Positions 1-8,080 of a DNA stretch of 64,000 nucleotides are shown here, one piece after another; positions within the stretch are counted from its first letter, which is position 1, and every line of letters begins with the position of its first letter. A program made the position numbers and the translations under genes. The DNA comes from Natrinema versiforme (GTDB lineage Archaea; Halobacteriota; Halobacteria; Halobacteriales; Natrialbaceae). The stretch lies in contig NZ_CP040332.1 in the NCBI RefSeq assembly GCF_005576615.1, positions 124,001 to 188,000 on the forward strand. Direction: 5' to 3'. The notes beneath the pieces were generated by a model. It worked only from the letters and a program-made list of their open reading frames with translations. It searched no databases and was not told the DNA's origin.

Positions 1-1
1 T

Positions 2-208
2 CGAGCGACGCCGCTGCACGACCCGCTCTCGCATCTCGTCTTCGGCGCGCACGGCGACGACGTGGCGTTTACCATGGTCGACGGCAACGTCCTCCTCGAG
101 GACGGCGAGGTCACCGTCGTCGACGCGGATGCGATCCGACAACGGGCAAGAGCGATCGATCTCTCGCTCGAGGAACACCGCGAGGACGCAGCCGACGCGC
201 GACCGTGA
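2..208 (+). CDS. C-terminal end of an amidohydrolase (MTA/SAH deaminase-like), cut by window edge
   Basis: Only the last 68 codons are present. The reading frame shows TPLHDPLSHLVFGAHGDDV followed by TMVDGNVLLEDGEV, the typical C-terminal small beta-domain of cytosine-deaminase-type amidohydrolases (TRZ/ATZ, methylthioadenosine/S-adenosylhomocysteine deaminase group). Such enzymes are cytoplasmic metal-dependent deaminases. The metal-binding residues lie outside the window, so the substrate cannot be judged; another amidohydrolase of the same fold is possible. Confidence 0.75.
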   Translation, partial: RATPLHDPLSHLVFGAHGDDVAFTMVDGNVLLEDGEVTVVDADAIRQRARAIDLSLEEHREDAADARP

Positions 209-292
209 CGCCAGTCGCAGCGAACCCGCTACCTAACGCTGCAGCCGTCCGAACCGATAACTAAAAGGGCTGAAAGGTCCGAACTCTACTCG

Positions 293-1123
293 ATGACCGA
301 TTCCGTCGTCGGCACGCTCAACGACCAAGCGACCGTCGCGGCACGCGTCGAAGCCGGTGACGCCCCCGATTGGGTCGCGGCCCACTGGGAGTCGTTCCGC
401 GACGGGCTGTTGGGCGAGCGAAACGACAGCCCGTTCCCCTGCTTTTTCGGCGTCGAATCCGTCCAGAACGGCGATCCGCTGTACACGGCCGTCCCGTCGA
501 TGACCGACAAAGACGCCCTGCTCGAACTGGGCCGAACGCTGCTCGAGTACCTCGAGACGTATCAGGATCACAGCGACCGCGCGTCGTTAGTGACGTTTTT
601 CAAACCGCCCGACGGCCGTCTGTCCGAGGCGGAGTACCACTGCGCGCTCTGGCACATCCTTCAGTTTCTCCACGTCCACGATCCGGAGCCGTGGCCAGAT
701 CGGATCCCAACCGATCCCGATGATACCCACTGGGAGTTCTGCTTCGGCGGTGAGCCGATGTTTCCGACCTGTCGCGCGCCGTTTTACGAGACACGCAAGA
801 GCCGCTACTGTCCGATCGGCCTCGAGATCACGTTCCAGCCGCGGGCGCTGTTCGAGGCGTTGAACGTCACCGGCGACACCGAGGCTGGCCAACACGCCCG
901 AGACGTGATTCAGGACCGACTCGAGGACTACGACGGCGTCTGTCCCCACGCCGATCTCGGCGACTGGGGGAACGAGGGCGATCGCGAGTGGCCACAGTAC
1001 ATGCTAACGGAAACCGAAACCGAAGCGCCGAGCGAGTGTCCGATCACCGTAACCCGGGCCCACCCGAAGTCGGAGTATCTCCTCGAACCATCGAGTCGCG
1101 CCGCACACGGTGATCGGAGATGA
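293..1123 (+). CDS. YqcI/YcgG family protein
   Basis: A 276-residue soluble protein. It has the family hallmarks: an early FPCFFGVES segment, then an aromatic block with [11 protein letters not shown] and later [12 protein letters not shown]. The biochemical role of the family is unknown to me. The stop overlaps the start of the next gene in an ATGA arrangement, so the two genes are probably co-translated. The start at 293 lies about 85 bases after the preceding gene, which leaves room for a promoter (the stretch gataactaaaag at about 257 is AT-rich). Family assignment rests on recalled motif similarity. Confidence 0.8.
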   Translation: MTDSVVGTLNDQATVAARVEAGDAPDWVAAHWESFRDGLLGERNDSPFPCFFGVESVQNGDPLYTAVPSMTDKDALLELGRTLLEYLETYQDHSDRASLVTFFKPPDGRLSEAEYHCALWHILQFLHVHDPEPWPDRIPTDPDDTHWEFCFGGEPMFPTCRAPFYETRKSRYCPIGLEITFQPRALFEALNVTGDTEAGQHARDVIQDRLEDYDGVCPHADLGDWGNEGDREWPQYMLTETETEAPSECPITVTRAHPKSEYLLEPSSRAAHGDRR

Positions 1124-1698
1124 GCGATAGTTCGGCCCGCACGGCCCTCGTGCTCGTCGACTTCCAACAGGGGTTCGACGACCCCGTCTGGGGGAGTCGC
1201 AACAATTCGGACGCGGAATCGAACGCGGCGCGACTTCTCGCCCACTGGCGGACGGCCGGATTGCCGATCGCCCACGTTCGCCACGATTCGACGGAACCGG
1301 AGTCGCCGCTTCGCGGCGACCAGCCGGGATTCGAGTTCAAACCGGAACTGGCTCCTCGAGACGGTGAGACCGAGTTCGTCAAACGGGTCAACGGGGCGTT
1401 CGTCGACACGGAGTTGGAGCCGTGGGTACGCGAACGGGGTGTCGACTCGCTCGTGATCTGCGGCCTGACGACGGATCACTGCGTTTCGACGACGACCCGA
1501 ATGGCGGAGAATCGAGGCTTCGGCGTCACCCTCGTCCGGGACGCGACGGCGACGTTCGATCGGACGTTCGACGGGGAGCAGTTCGCCCCGTCGGTGGTCC
1601 ACAAAACCGCCCTCTCACACCTCGAGGGCGAGTTCGCGGAAATCGGTTCGACGGACGAGATCCTCGCGACCGTCACCGCCGAATCCGCCGGTGAATGA
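1120..1698 (+). CDS. Isochorismatase-like cysteine hydrolase
   Basis: A 192-residue cytoplasmic hydrolase of the isochorismatase/nicotinamidase fold. The catalytic triad can be read directly: Asp14 in [10 protein letters not shown], Lys88 in [10 protein letters not shown], and Cys121 in [13 protein letters not shown]. Members hydrolyse amides or enol ethers (nicotinamide, biuret, isochorismate and others). The metal-binding pair of true nicotinamidases is not evident, so substrate is open. The gene overlaps the YqcI/YcgG gene by four bases and is likely in the same operon. Confidence 0.88.
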   Translation: MSDSSARTALVLVDFQQGFDDPVWGSRNNSDAESNAARLLAHWRTAGLPIAHVRHDSTEPESPLRGDQPGFEFKPELAPRDGETEFVKRVNGAFVDTELEPWVRERGVDSLVICGLTTDHCVSTTTRMAENRGFGVTLVRDATATFDRTFDGEQFAPSVVHKTALSHLEGEFAEIGSTDEILATVTAESAGE

Positions 1699-2111
1699 TC
1701 GCATTCAGCAGTGTGGGAGTTGGTTCCGATCGACCCGTCCTCGAGGGCGCGTGTTCGCCGCCTTCGACCCTCTCCGGCCGGTACCGAGTTGAGTCCTAAA
1801 TCGCCGAATCGAATCGCAACCCCGGCTGCCGAACCCTCCATCTCCGCAAAGCGGACGATTCTACAGTAGGGATAGTCCTCTGCAGCATATATATTATAAT
1901 ATACTCATCTATGGGTTCACAAGTGGGTAAGGAATCGGCTAGAAACTGTTATACCTCATGATCAGGCTCTCGTAACGTGAACGATGATCTATCCGTCTTC
2001 CAACGCGGCTTTCGACCCGGTCTCGAGTGATTCACGGCCGGTCGATCCGTACGACCGTCGTTGCACTCGGCGTCCGACTACCGCTTCAGTTCGTCTCCCG
2101 GCGATGGAACG
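1699..2111. other. Intergenic region with AT-rich promoter-like island
   Basis: 413 bases without a convincing gene. The first 180 bases are GC-rich and featureless. At about 1886-1912 there is a strongly AT-rich run (catatatattataatatact) that stands out and could hold a TATA element for the downstream + strand gene or be the decayed edge of an insertion. I see no RNA gene here. Confidence 0.4.
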
Positions 2112-2966
2112 ATGACGGCGACCGATTCCGACACGGCCGTCGAGGGCCTCCCTCGCGATTCGGACGGTCTCGCGACGACCGACGAGGCGCTGACGACCCT
2201 GCGTGAACAGCTCCCCGCGTTCCTCGAGGAACTGGTCACCGACGCCAGCGCGGACGGTCTTGTAGTGCGACTGGACGGCAGTGTCGAAACGACGGTCGCG
2301 GCGACGCTCGCCGTGGATGCGATCGGCGAGGAGCGCGTAACTGCACTCGTGATGCCGGCGTTCATCAGTCACGAGGCGATCGCTCGAAACGCGGAGGCCG
2401 TCGCCGAGTCGCTGGGAATCGACCACAGCCGACTCCAACTCCAGCCGGTACTGGCGGCCGTTCAGGAGGCGGTCGGCGAATCGGACGGACCGGTCGACGA
2501 CGTCGTCGCGACGAACAACATGCTGTCACGGCTCCGGATGGCCTGTACCTACTACGTCGCAAACACGTCGAACGCTCTCGTCGTCGGCCCGATCGATCGC
2601 ACGCAGTATCTCCTCGGGTCCGCGACGAAATACGGTGAAACGGCGGCAGACTGCCTGTTGTTCGGTGATCTCTATCGAACCGAAGTGCGAGCGCTCGCTC
2701 GACATATCGGGATTCCCGAGGACCTCACCGTCGAAACGGCGGGGTCGCCATTGTATGCCGGGCAGTCGGCGACAGAACAGCTAGATGTCTCGCCGGAAAC
2801 CCTCGATCGCATCCTCCGACTGCGTTTCGACGAAGAGGGAGAGACCGCGACTGTCGCGGATCGGCTCGGCATCGACGAGGCGCTCGTCGACCGACTCAAC
2901 GAGTGGTGTACCCGAACCCGGCACAAACGACAACGACCGCCGACGCCGGGAGCGTATCGCTGCTAA
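2112..2966 (+). CDS. NadE-like (NAD synthase family) protein with degenerate active site
   Basis: A 284-residue homologue of ammonia-dependent NAD synthetase, clearest at TKYGETAADCLLFGDLYRTE, which matches the family block around TKYGDGGVD...GDLYKTEV. The ATP-pyrophosphatase P-loop SGGxDS is replaced by LDGSVET at residues 54-60. The GTGNRTE motif has become GPIDRTQ, and the KTPTAGLW-type loop is ETAGSPLY. A normal NAD synthetase is therefore unlikely; it may be a regulatory or repurposed paralogue. Start 2112 was chosen over 2061 because the extra residues look non-homologous. It stands alone between two gene-poor gaps. Confidence 0.75.
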   Translation: MTATDSDTAVEGLPRDSDGLATTDEALTTLREQLPAFLEELVTDASADGLVVRLDGSVETTVAATLAVDAIGEERVTALVMPAFISHEAIARNAEAVAESLGIDHSRLQLQPVLAAVQEAVGESDGPVDDVVATNNMLSRLRMACTYYVANTSNALVVGPIDRTQYLLGSATKYGETAADCLLFGDLYRTEVRALARHIGIPEDLTVETAGSPLYAGQSATEQLDVSPETLDRILRLRFDEEGETATVADRLGIDEALVDRLNEWCTRTRHKRQRPPTPGAYRC

Positions 2967-3140
2967 CTGTTCGACTCTCGTCTGCAGGACCAATGACAAA
3001 TGCGCTATCCGTCTCGGAACCGCGACAGCCGCAGCCCTGGAACTCGTCTGATTCCCTGTGAGAAGCTCGCTCTCTCGTGAACTGCAGTCGATCTCTCCGA
3101 CGGCTCAACGCAATTCGCTGTTCTCGTCACTGCGTCCGAA

Positions 3141-3341
3141 TTACTCGTTCAGAGCAGCTAATTCACCGTCTGCATAGCTCTGAACCCTCGTGTTAGCTAG
3201 GGAAGTCGCTCTAAAAACAATATCGAGCTGGTAGATATCATTTTCTATATCTTGAATTAGGTATTCGATTGCGTTCTGATGCCGCATTTTTGTCTCGAGT
3301 CTGAAGTACATAACGAGAGAGTGAGTGAAGCGGTAAATCAA
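3141..3341 (-). CDS. Possible small hypothetical protein
   Basis: 66 residues starting MIYRFTHSLVMYFRLE and ending ADGELAALNE. It is in a low-GC stretch, is not especially acidic for a haloarchaeal protein, and I recognise no family. Its start is 14 bases from the divergent frame at 3356, so the two would share a tiny promoter region. It may be a chance frame or the remnant of a larger gene. Confidence 0.25.
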   Translation of the reverse strand: MIYRFTHSLVMYFRLETKMRHQNAIEYLIQDIENDIYQLDIVFRATSLANTRVQSYADGELAALNE

Positions 3342-3355
3342 CGGATTAAATCGAC

Positions 3356-3610
3356 ATGAGCAGCGTATACCAACAGATTAGCCTTCATCAGATCGCTCGT
3401 ATTACTGGAGCTCTTCTGCGTTATCGACCGCGCCTATCGATAGTAGTTCCGTATCTCGAGCAGTATCTAAAATTGGTATTTCGGCGAGATAGAATCGAAT
3501 ACTCACTCGAGGAACGATTCATTTTTCGGTCCCCCGTCCCGAACCCGCGTGATGCTCTCAGTGCTGTGACGGATCAAGCATCGCGATTGATTACAAGGAT
3601 ATGTTCGTAA
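3356..3610 (+). CDS. Possible small hypothetical protein, basic
   Basis: 84 residues, rich in Arg and aliphatic residues (RYRPRLSIVVPYLEQYLKLVFRRD). The basic composition is unlike most haloarchaeal cytoplasmic proteins, which argues for a remnant or a chance frame. No domain recognised. Confidence 0.22.
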   Translation: MSSVYQQISLHQIARITGALLRYRPRLSIVVPYLEQYLKLVFRRDRIEYSLEERFIFRSPVPNPRDALSAVTDQASRLITRICS

Positions 3611-3850
3611 AGTTGGGTCGGAAGTTTCGAACGGTCGAATCGACGACTCATCCGCGATGGCCCTTTACCCACCGACCGTTTCGCGGCTGAAGGGGCCCGC
3701 TACGCAGCGTACGTGAAAAGTAACGATGGCAATAACCGTTAGGGTCACCTAGTGGGTGTAACTATCCCAACGAACACAACGATTGCAGTATCTGGAACGG
3801 GAACGGCGAGAATCGATACGAGTTCCGTATCACGAGTTACTCGCTGTATG

Positions 3851-3858
3851 TTTATACA
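3851..3858 (+). promoter_or_regulatory. Candidate TATA box for the DUF4350/MoxR gene set
   Basis: TTTATACA lies 24-31 bases upstream of the ATG at 3882. That spacing suits the short or leaderless transcripts common in haloarchaea and supports ATG 3882 over the farther upstream in-frame start at 3783. Confidence 0.5.
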
Positions 3859-3881
3859 CCCTGTCGGGGTACGAACGATGG

Positions 3882-4163
3882 ATGGCGACCCCGCGACGGA
3901 TGCGATTCGTCCACGGTCAACTCGCGTGGATGGTAGCGACGGTGCTCGTCCTCTCGTTGCTCGGTTCGCTCTCGTACGAGCTCTTTTTCGTCCTCTCACT
4001 GTTCGGACTGCTCGTCGTCACCGAACTCACGGCACCGGTCAACGTGACGCCGGAGTGGCGGGCCCGCTTGCGGTGGCTCACGCTACTCGGGTTGTTCGGG
4101 TTCGCCGCCCTCATGCTCCATCGGATCCTGGGACTGCTTCCGCCGAAGGTGATCCCGTGGTGA
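3882..4163 (+). CDS. Small polytopic membrane protein of the MoxR cluster
   Basis: 93 residues with about three hydrophobic segments: LAWMVATVLVLSLLG, LFFVLSLFGLLVVTE and LTLLGLFGFAALMLHRILGLL. It begins the + strand half of a MoxR/DUF4350 cluster and overlaps the next micro-frame at GTGA. An in-frame start at 3783 would add 33 residues, but the TATA-like box at 3851 favours 3882. I do not recognise a named family. A role in membrane anchoring of the MoxR-associated complex is inference from context only. Confidence 0.6.
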   Translation: MATPRRMRFVHGQLAWMVATVLVLSLLGSLSYELFFVLSLFGLLVVTELTAPVNVTPEWRARLRWLTLLGLFGFAALMLHRILGLLPPKVIPW

Positions 4164-4240
4164 CCGACGCTCGAGCGGCGCTCGTCCGGTTTCGTCCCGG
4201 CGTTGCACGGCCATCGACGCGGTCGGAGGTGATCGCATGA
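4160..4240 (+). CDS. Translationally coupled 26-residue micro-ORF
   Basis: A GTG start overlaps the previous stop (GTGA), and the TGA overlaps the start of the DUF4350 gene (ATGA). The peptide VTDARAALVRFRPGVARPST continues for six residues. The double overlap means ribosomes could pass from the membrane protein through this frame to DUF4350. It could be a coupling peptide or the stump of a longer gene deleted from the cluster. No homologue recognised. Confidence 0.4.
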   Translation: MTDARAALVRFRPGVARPSTRSEVIA

Positions 4241-5376
4241 GCTGGCACGCCGGCGTCCTGAAAGACGGGGACATCGTCTGGCCGCGTGCATTGCTGGTCG
4301 CGCTCGCCGTGGCGACCGTCGTCGCGCTGGGCGTCTTCGCGGCCACGTCCGCGGCGGCGTTCAGTCCGTACAACCCCTCGTGGGACGGGACGACCGATCT
4401 CAGCGATTCGCTCGAGAACGATCCCGACGTCGAGAGCGAACTCGTCCGCGATGCGGACAGATACGAGGCGTTCGCGAACGAGTCCGCCGCCAACGAGACC
4501 GTCGCGTTCGTCGTCGCGCCGGACGAACCGTACGCGGCCGAGGACGCGGCGCGGATCAGGGAGTTCGTCGAGAACGGGGGCACGCTCGTCGTCCTCGAGA
4601 ACTTCGGTGAGAACGGCAACTCGCTGCTCGCGGATGTCGGTGCCGAGGCCCGTGTGGACGGGAGGCTGGTGCGCGACGAGTACAACCACGACGGCGGGCC
4701 GGCGATGCCGGTCGCAACCGCCGTCGAGAACCACTCGATGACCGACGGCGTCGACCGGGTGACGCTCAACTACGCGACGGCGGTCGAGCCGGGGTCGGAG
4801 AACACGACGGTACTCGCCACGACGAGTAACGTCTCCTACCTCACGGAAGACGACGAGCGCCTCGGACAGGAAGATGAACTCGGATCGCACCCGGTCGCGA
4901 CCGTCGAGAACGTCAGCAGCGGGGCGGTCGTCGTGATCGGTGATCCGAGCATCGCGATCAACTCGATGTATACCCGCTCGGACAACGAGCGGTTCGTCCG
5001 TGAACTGTACGAGGGTAACGACCGCGTCCTGCTGGATGTCTCGCACGTTTCCGACGTGCCGCCACTGGCTGCAGCGGTCCTGACGATCCGTAGCGTCCGC
5101 CCCCTTCAGGCGTTGCTCGGGGCCGGCGGCATCGCCGCGATCGCGGCGCTGTCCAGCCGCCGCGTTCGCTCGATCGGAGCCCGCGTCCGGCGACTCATCT
5201 CGGGCGACCACTCCGGGGACGCCCCTCGAGAACGACGCCGTTCGGACTCGCTCCTGTCCGATGACGACCGGGCGGCGATCCTTCGACAGCGCCATCCCGA
5301 TTGGGACGACGATCGGATTCGGCGCGTGATCGGGGGGAGGACCCGCGATCGGCGGAACCGCGACGATAGCGACTGA
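4237..5376 (+). CDS. DUF4350 domain membrane protein
   Basis: 379 residues. An N-terminal hydrophobic helix (about 18-43) is followed by an extracytoplasmic Rossmann-like region with REFVENGGTLVVLENFGENG, typical of DUF4350 proteins, and a second hydrophobic segment near PLAAAVLTIRSVRPLQALLG (about residue 275-305). The tail is highly charged and rich in Arg and Asp. DUF4350 proteins regularly accompany MoxR ATPases and DUF58 proteins; their exact role is unknown. It sits 17 bases before the MoxR gene, so the two are almost certainly co-transcribed. Confidence 0.85.
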   Translation: MSWHAGVLKDGDIVWPRALLVALAVATVVALGVFAATSAAAFSPYNPSWDGTTDLSDSLENDPDVESELVRDADRYEAFANESAANETVAFVVAPDEPYAAEDAARIREFVENGGTLVVLENFGENGNSLLADVGAEARVDGRLVRDEYNHDGGPAMPVATAVENHSMTDGVDRVTLNYATAVEPGSENTTVLATTSNVSYLTEDDERLGQEDELGSHPVATVENVSSGAVVVIGDPSIAINSMYTRSDNERFVRELYEGNDRVLLDVSHVSDVPPLAAAVLTIRSVRPLQALLGAGGIAAIAALSSRRVRSIGARVRRLISGDHSGDAPRERRRSDSLLSDDDRAAILRQRHPDWDDDRIRRVIGGRTRDRRNRDDSD

Positions 5377-5393
5377 CCGAGTTACCACCGACC

Positions 5394-6479
5394 ATGACAC
5401 GACGAACGAACGAAACCGATCCACGATCCGACGACGCTAGTCCAGTCGATCCGGCGGCGATTCACGACGCACTGTGTGCGGAGATCGATCGCGTCCTCGT
5501 CGGCAACGACGACGCGGTCGAACTGCTCACGATCGCCATGTTGACGCGAGGCCACCTCCTCCTCGAGGGGGTCCCCGGCGTGGCGAAGACGACGCTCGCG
5601 GACCTCTTCGTACGGGCGAGCGGGCTCGAGCACAGCCGCGTCCAGATGACGCCGGACATCCTCCCGGCGGACATCACGGGGACGGAGATCTACCGCGAGA
5701 ACAAGGAGGCGTTCGAACTCCAGCGCGGCCCGGTCTTCGCGAACGTGGTCGTCGCCGACGAAATTAACCGCGCGACGCCCAAGACCCAGAGCGCCCTGCT
5801 CGAGGCCATGCAGGAGCGCCACGTCACGATCGGCGGAGAGACCCTCGAGTTGCCGACGCCGTTTATGGTGATCGCGACGCAGAACCCGATCGAGATGGAG
5901 GGCGTCTTCGAACTGCCGGAGGCCCAGCGCGATCGATTCCAGTTGAAACACCGAATCGAGCTTCCAGACGAGGACGACGAACTGAAACTCGTCGATCGCT
6001 TCGACGACGAGCCGACGCTCGGACCGGACGCGGTCGAGCAGGTCGTCAGCCGCGAGGACCTGCTCGCGGCTCGCGAGCGTACCGCGTCCATCCACGTCGC
6101 CGCACCCGTCAAGGAGTACCTCGTCGATCTCGTTGGCGCGACGCGGGATCACCCCGATGTCGCTCACGGGGCCTCGCCGCGGGCGACGCTCGCGTACCTC
6201 GACGTCGCGAAAGCGCGGGCCGCGATCCACGGCCGCGAGTACGTCATTCCCGACGACGTGAAAGCGCTTGCCGAACCGACGCTGATCCATCGGCTCGTAC
6301 TGTCCGCCGACGCCGAACTCGGCGATGTCGCTGCGGACGATGTCATCGCGGACATCCTCGAGTCGGTCGACGTTCCGGTGATCGACGCCGCGAACGAGCC
6401 GCAAGCGGTCAGCGACGGTGGCGACACCCGTGACAGCGGCGATGGCCGTGACGGTGGCGACAATACCGGGCAGCCGTAA
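5394..6479 (+). CDS. MoxR family AAA+ ATPase
   Basis: 361 residues. Walker A is GVPGVAKT (59-66), Walker B ends in Asp122-Glu123 of VVADEINRATPKTQ, and sensor residues lie in VIATQNPIEMEG. MoxR ATPases act as chaperones that mature or insert metal cofactors or assemble surface proteins, typically together with DUF58 and VWA-type partners. Here the partner DUF58 gene is convergent rather than in the same operon. The last about 30 residues are a Gly/Asp-rich repetitive tail (SDGGDTRDSGDGRDGGD) of unknown function. Confidence 0.93.
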   Translation: MTRRTNETDPRSDDASPVDPAAIHDALCAEIDRVLVGNDDAVELLTIAMLTRGHLLLEGVPGVAKTTLADLFVRASGLEHSRVQMTPDILPADITGTEIYRENKEAFELQRGPVFANVVVADEINRATPKTQSALLEAMQERHVTIGGETLELPTPFMVIATQNPIEMEGVFELPEAQRDRFQLKHRIELPDEDDELKLVDRFDDEPTLGPDAVEQVVSREDLLAARERTASIHVAAPVKEYLVDLVGATRDHPDVAHGASPRATLAYLDVAKARAAIHGREYVIPDDVKALAEPTLIHRLVLSADAELGDVAADDVIADILESVDVPVIDAANEPQAVSDGGDTRDSGDGRDGGDNTGQP

Positions 6480-6533
6480 TCAGCGCCGCGTCGCAGTTCG
6501 GATCGCGAGTATCGGGTAGTAGCCGAACCGTGT

Positions 6534-7427
6534 TCACTCCGTTCTCTCGTCCACGTGGTCCCAGCGACAGGTGACCAGCCACTCGTCGGGCGTCTCGCCC
6601 GCGTCGACCGCGAGTTCGATCGGCCGATCGAGAGCCTCGGCGACGCCGACCGCGAGAAACGAGGCGACGGGGTGGTCGACTCTGTCGACATCGCCGAACG
6701 CGCTCGAGTCGATCGCGACCGTGAGGCGGCCGTCGTCGGCGTCGACCGCCGGCTCCGCGCGCCGCGCGAGTTCGAACTGTTCGACGACCGCGTCGGCGAG
6801 GGTCGTCGCAGCGGCCGACGGCTCGGCCGGCAGCGGCTCGCCGAGCGTCCGCTCGAACTCGGCGAAGAGTCGCCCGCCGGTCGGCTCGAGGACGAGCCCC
6901 CGCTCGGCCGCTCGGGTGACGATCGGTCCCGATCGGTCGTCGGGAAGCTCGTACTCCGCTCGCTGTGGGACGAACAGCCGGACGGACGCGCCCTCGCTCC
7001 CGGGGAGATAGAGGCGCTCGTCGCGGAGGGCGAGATCGTCGATCAGGGCGGCCACGTTCGTCGCGGCGGCGGCGTAGACGCACTCGCCGACGTCGGCGGC
7101 GACGAATCGCCCGGGGGTGAGATACGCGGTGAGTATCCCGCCGAACAGGCCGGTGCCGCCGAGGGCGAACAGCACCGCCCGCCCGTCGGGGAACAGGAAC
7201 CCGCCGAGGACGGCGAGCGCGCCGACGACGGCGAGCCACCGCGCGGTGCGGCGGTAGGTCGTCCGGGTGGCCCGCGCGTACTCGTCCCGGAGTCGGGCGT
7301 TCTCCTCGGCGAGGAGTTCGGCTCTGGCGGCCAGCTCGGCTCGATCCGGGGCCGATTGCACAGCGGTGTCGTCGGTCGGCGAGGACTGGGAGTCGGTACG
7401 ATCGGGATCGTCGGTGGTCGTGCTCAT
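6534..7427 (-). CDS. Conserved haloarchaeal membrane-anchored protein of MoxR/DUF58 cluster
   Basis: 297 residues. The N-terminal 30-55 region is a short coiled coil (ELAARAELLAEENARLRDEY), followed by two closely spaced membrane helices (about 65-105) and a soluble C-terminal domain. It overlaps the upstream gene by four bases (ATGA) and is the last gene of the DUF58 transcript. It ends 54 bases from the convergent MoxR gene. I cannot name its family with confidence; the set DUF58 plus two such proteins is a recurrent haloarchaeal arrangement. Confidence 0.8.
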   Translation of the reverse strand: MSTTTDDPDRTDSQSSPTDDTAVQSAPDRAELAARAELLAEENARLRDEYARATRTTYRRTARWLAVVGALAVLGGFLFPDGRAVLFALGGTGLFGGILTAYLTPGRFVAADVGECVYAAAATNVAALIDDLALRDERLYLPGSEGASVRLFVPQRAEYELPDDRSGPIVTRAAERGLVLEPTGGRLFAEFERTLGEPLPAEPSAAATTLADAVVEQFELARRAEPAVDADDGRLTVAIDSSAFGDVDRVDHPVASFLAVGVAEALDRPIELAVDAGETPDEWLVTCRWDHVDERTE

Positions 7428-8080
7428 CGTTCAGTGTCCGTGTCGGGCGTCGTTTCGTCCGACAGCGACGGCTCGCCGTCGGTCGTGCAGACGGTCGTCG
7501 ATTCGTCGGTCGTCCGCCGGTGTGACTCGCCGCGATCGGTCGCTCCTCGCTCGAGGACGACGACGAGTCCGTACCGGTGGAGTCCGTACATGCTACCGGC
7601 CACTGCGGCGACCATCACGGCAGCGGCCACCCACAGCGGTTGTCCCGCCGGACCCAATGCGAGTCGGGCGAGTCCGGCGAGCGCACCGGCGCTGGCGAGC
7701 GCCGTCGCGGCGTACCGGATCGGAACGGTCGCCGCCGTTCGGGGGGCCGACGCGAGCACGAGCGCCACGAATCCCGCCTCGACGATCACGAACGATGTCG
7801 GGTCGATCGCGGCGGGAACGCAGACGACGAGCGCGACGTGGCCGAGCGCCACCGCGTACGGCGGCCCGAGCGCGTACCAGCCGGCGGCGGTCGCGACGCC
7901 GCCGATCAGCCCCGGCCATCCGGCGACGACCCAGAACGCCCCGACGAGCGCCGCGAGCGCGACGATCGCCGGCACGTTGAGTTCGGTCGCCCGGCCGCCG
8001 GCGGTGTCTCGAGCGCTCCGGTCGTCGTCCGTCTCGCCGGCTCCGGCCGCCTCGGTGGCGGCGGTCGACCGCTCGCTCAT
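7424..8080 (-). CDS. Polytopic membrane protein (DUF7519-like) in DUF58 operon
   Basis: 218 residues with an acidic hydrophilic N-terminus (about 35 residues), then about six hydrophobic segments between residues 35 and 175, including VAALAALVGAFWVVAGWPGL-type glycine-rich helices, and a polar tail. It overlaps both the DUF58 gene upstream and the next gene downstream by four bases, so the three are one translational unit. The family label is from memory and uncertain. A role in the membrane complex handled by MoxR/DUF58 is inferred from context. Confidence 0.75.
   Translation of the reverse strand: MSERSTAATEAAGAGETDDDRSARDTAGGRATELNVPAIVALAALVGAFWVVAGWPGLIGGVATAAGWYALGPPYAVALGHVALVVCVPAAIDPTSFVIVEAGFVALVLASAPRTAATVPIRYAATALASAGALAGLARLALGPAGQPLWVAAAVMVAAVAGSMYGLHRYGLVVVLERGATDRGESHRRTTDESTTVCTTDGEPSLSDETTPDTDTER

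Larger units (their letters stand above)
2967..3881. other. Low-GC, gene-poor stretch
   Basis: About 900 bases with lower GC than the flanks. Two short divergent reading frames (3141-3341 on -, 3356-3610 on +) are the only candidates and are listed separately with low confidence. The rest shows no RNA gene or clear repeat. The composition suggests a degraded insertion or an unconstrained spacer. Confidence 0.45.

Noticed and set aside
4111-5424. 437-codon - strand frame opposite DUF4350
   Set aside because: Shadow of the DUF4350 gene; Arg/Asp-rich repetitive translation with no domain.
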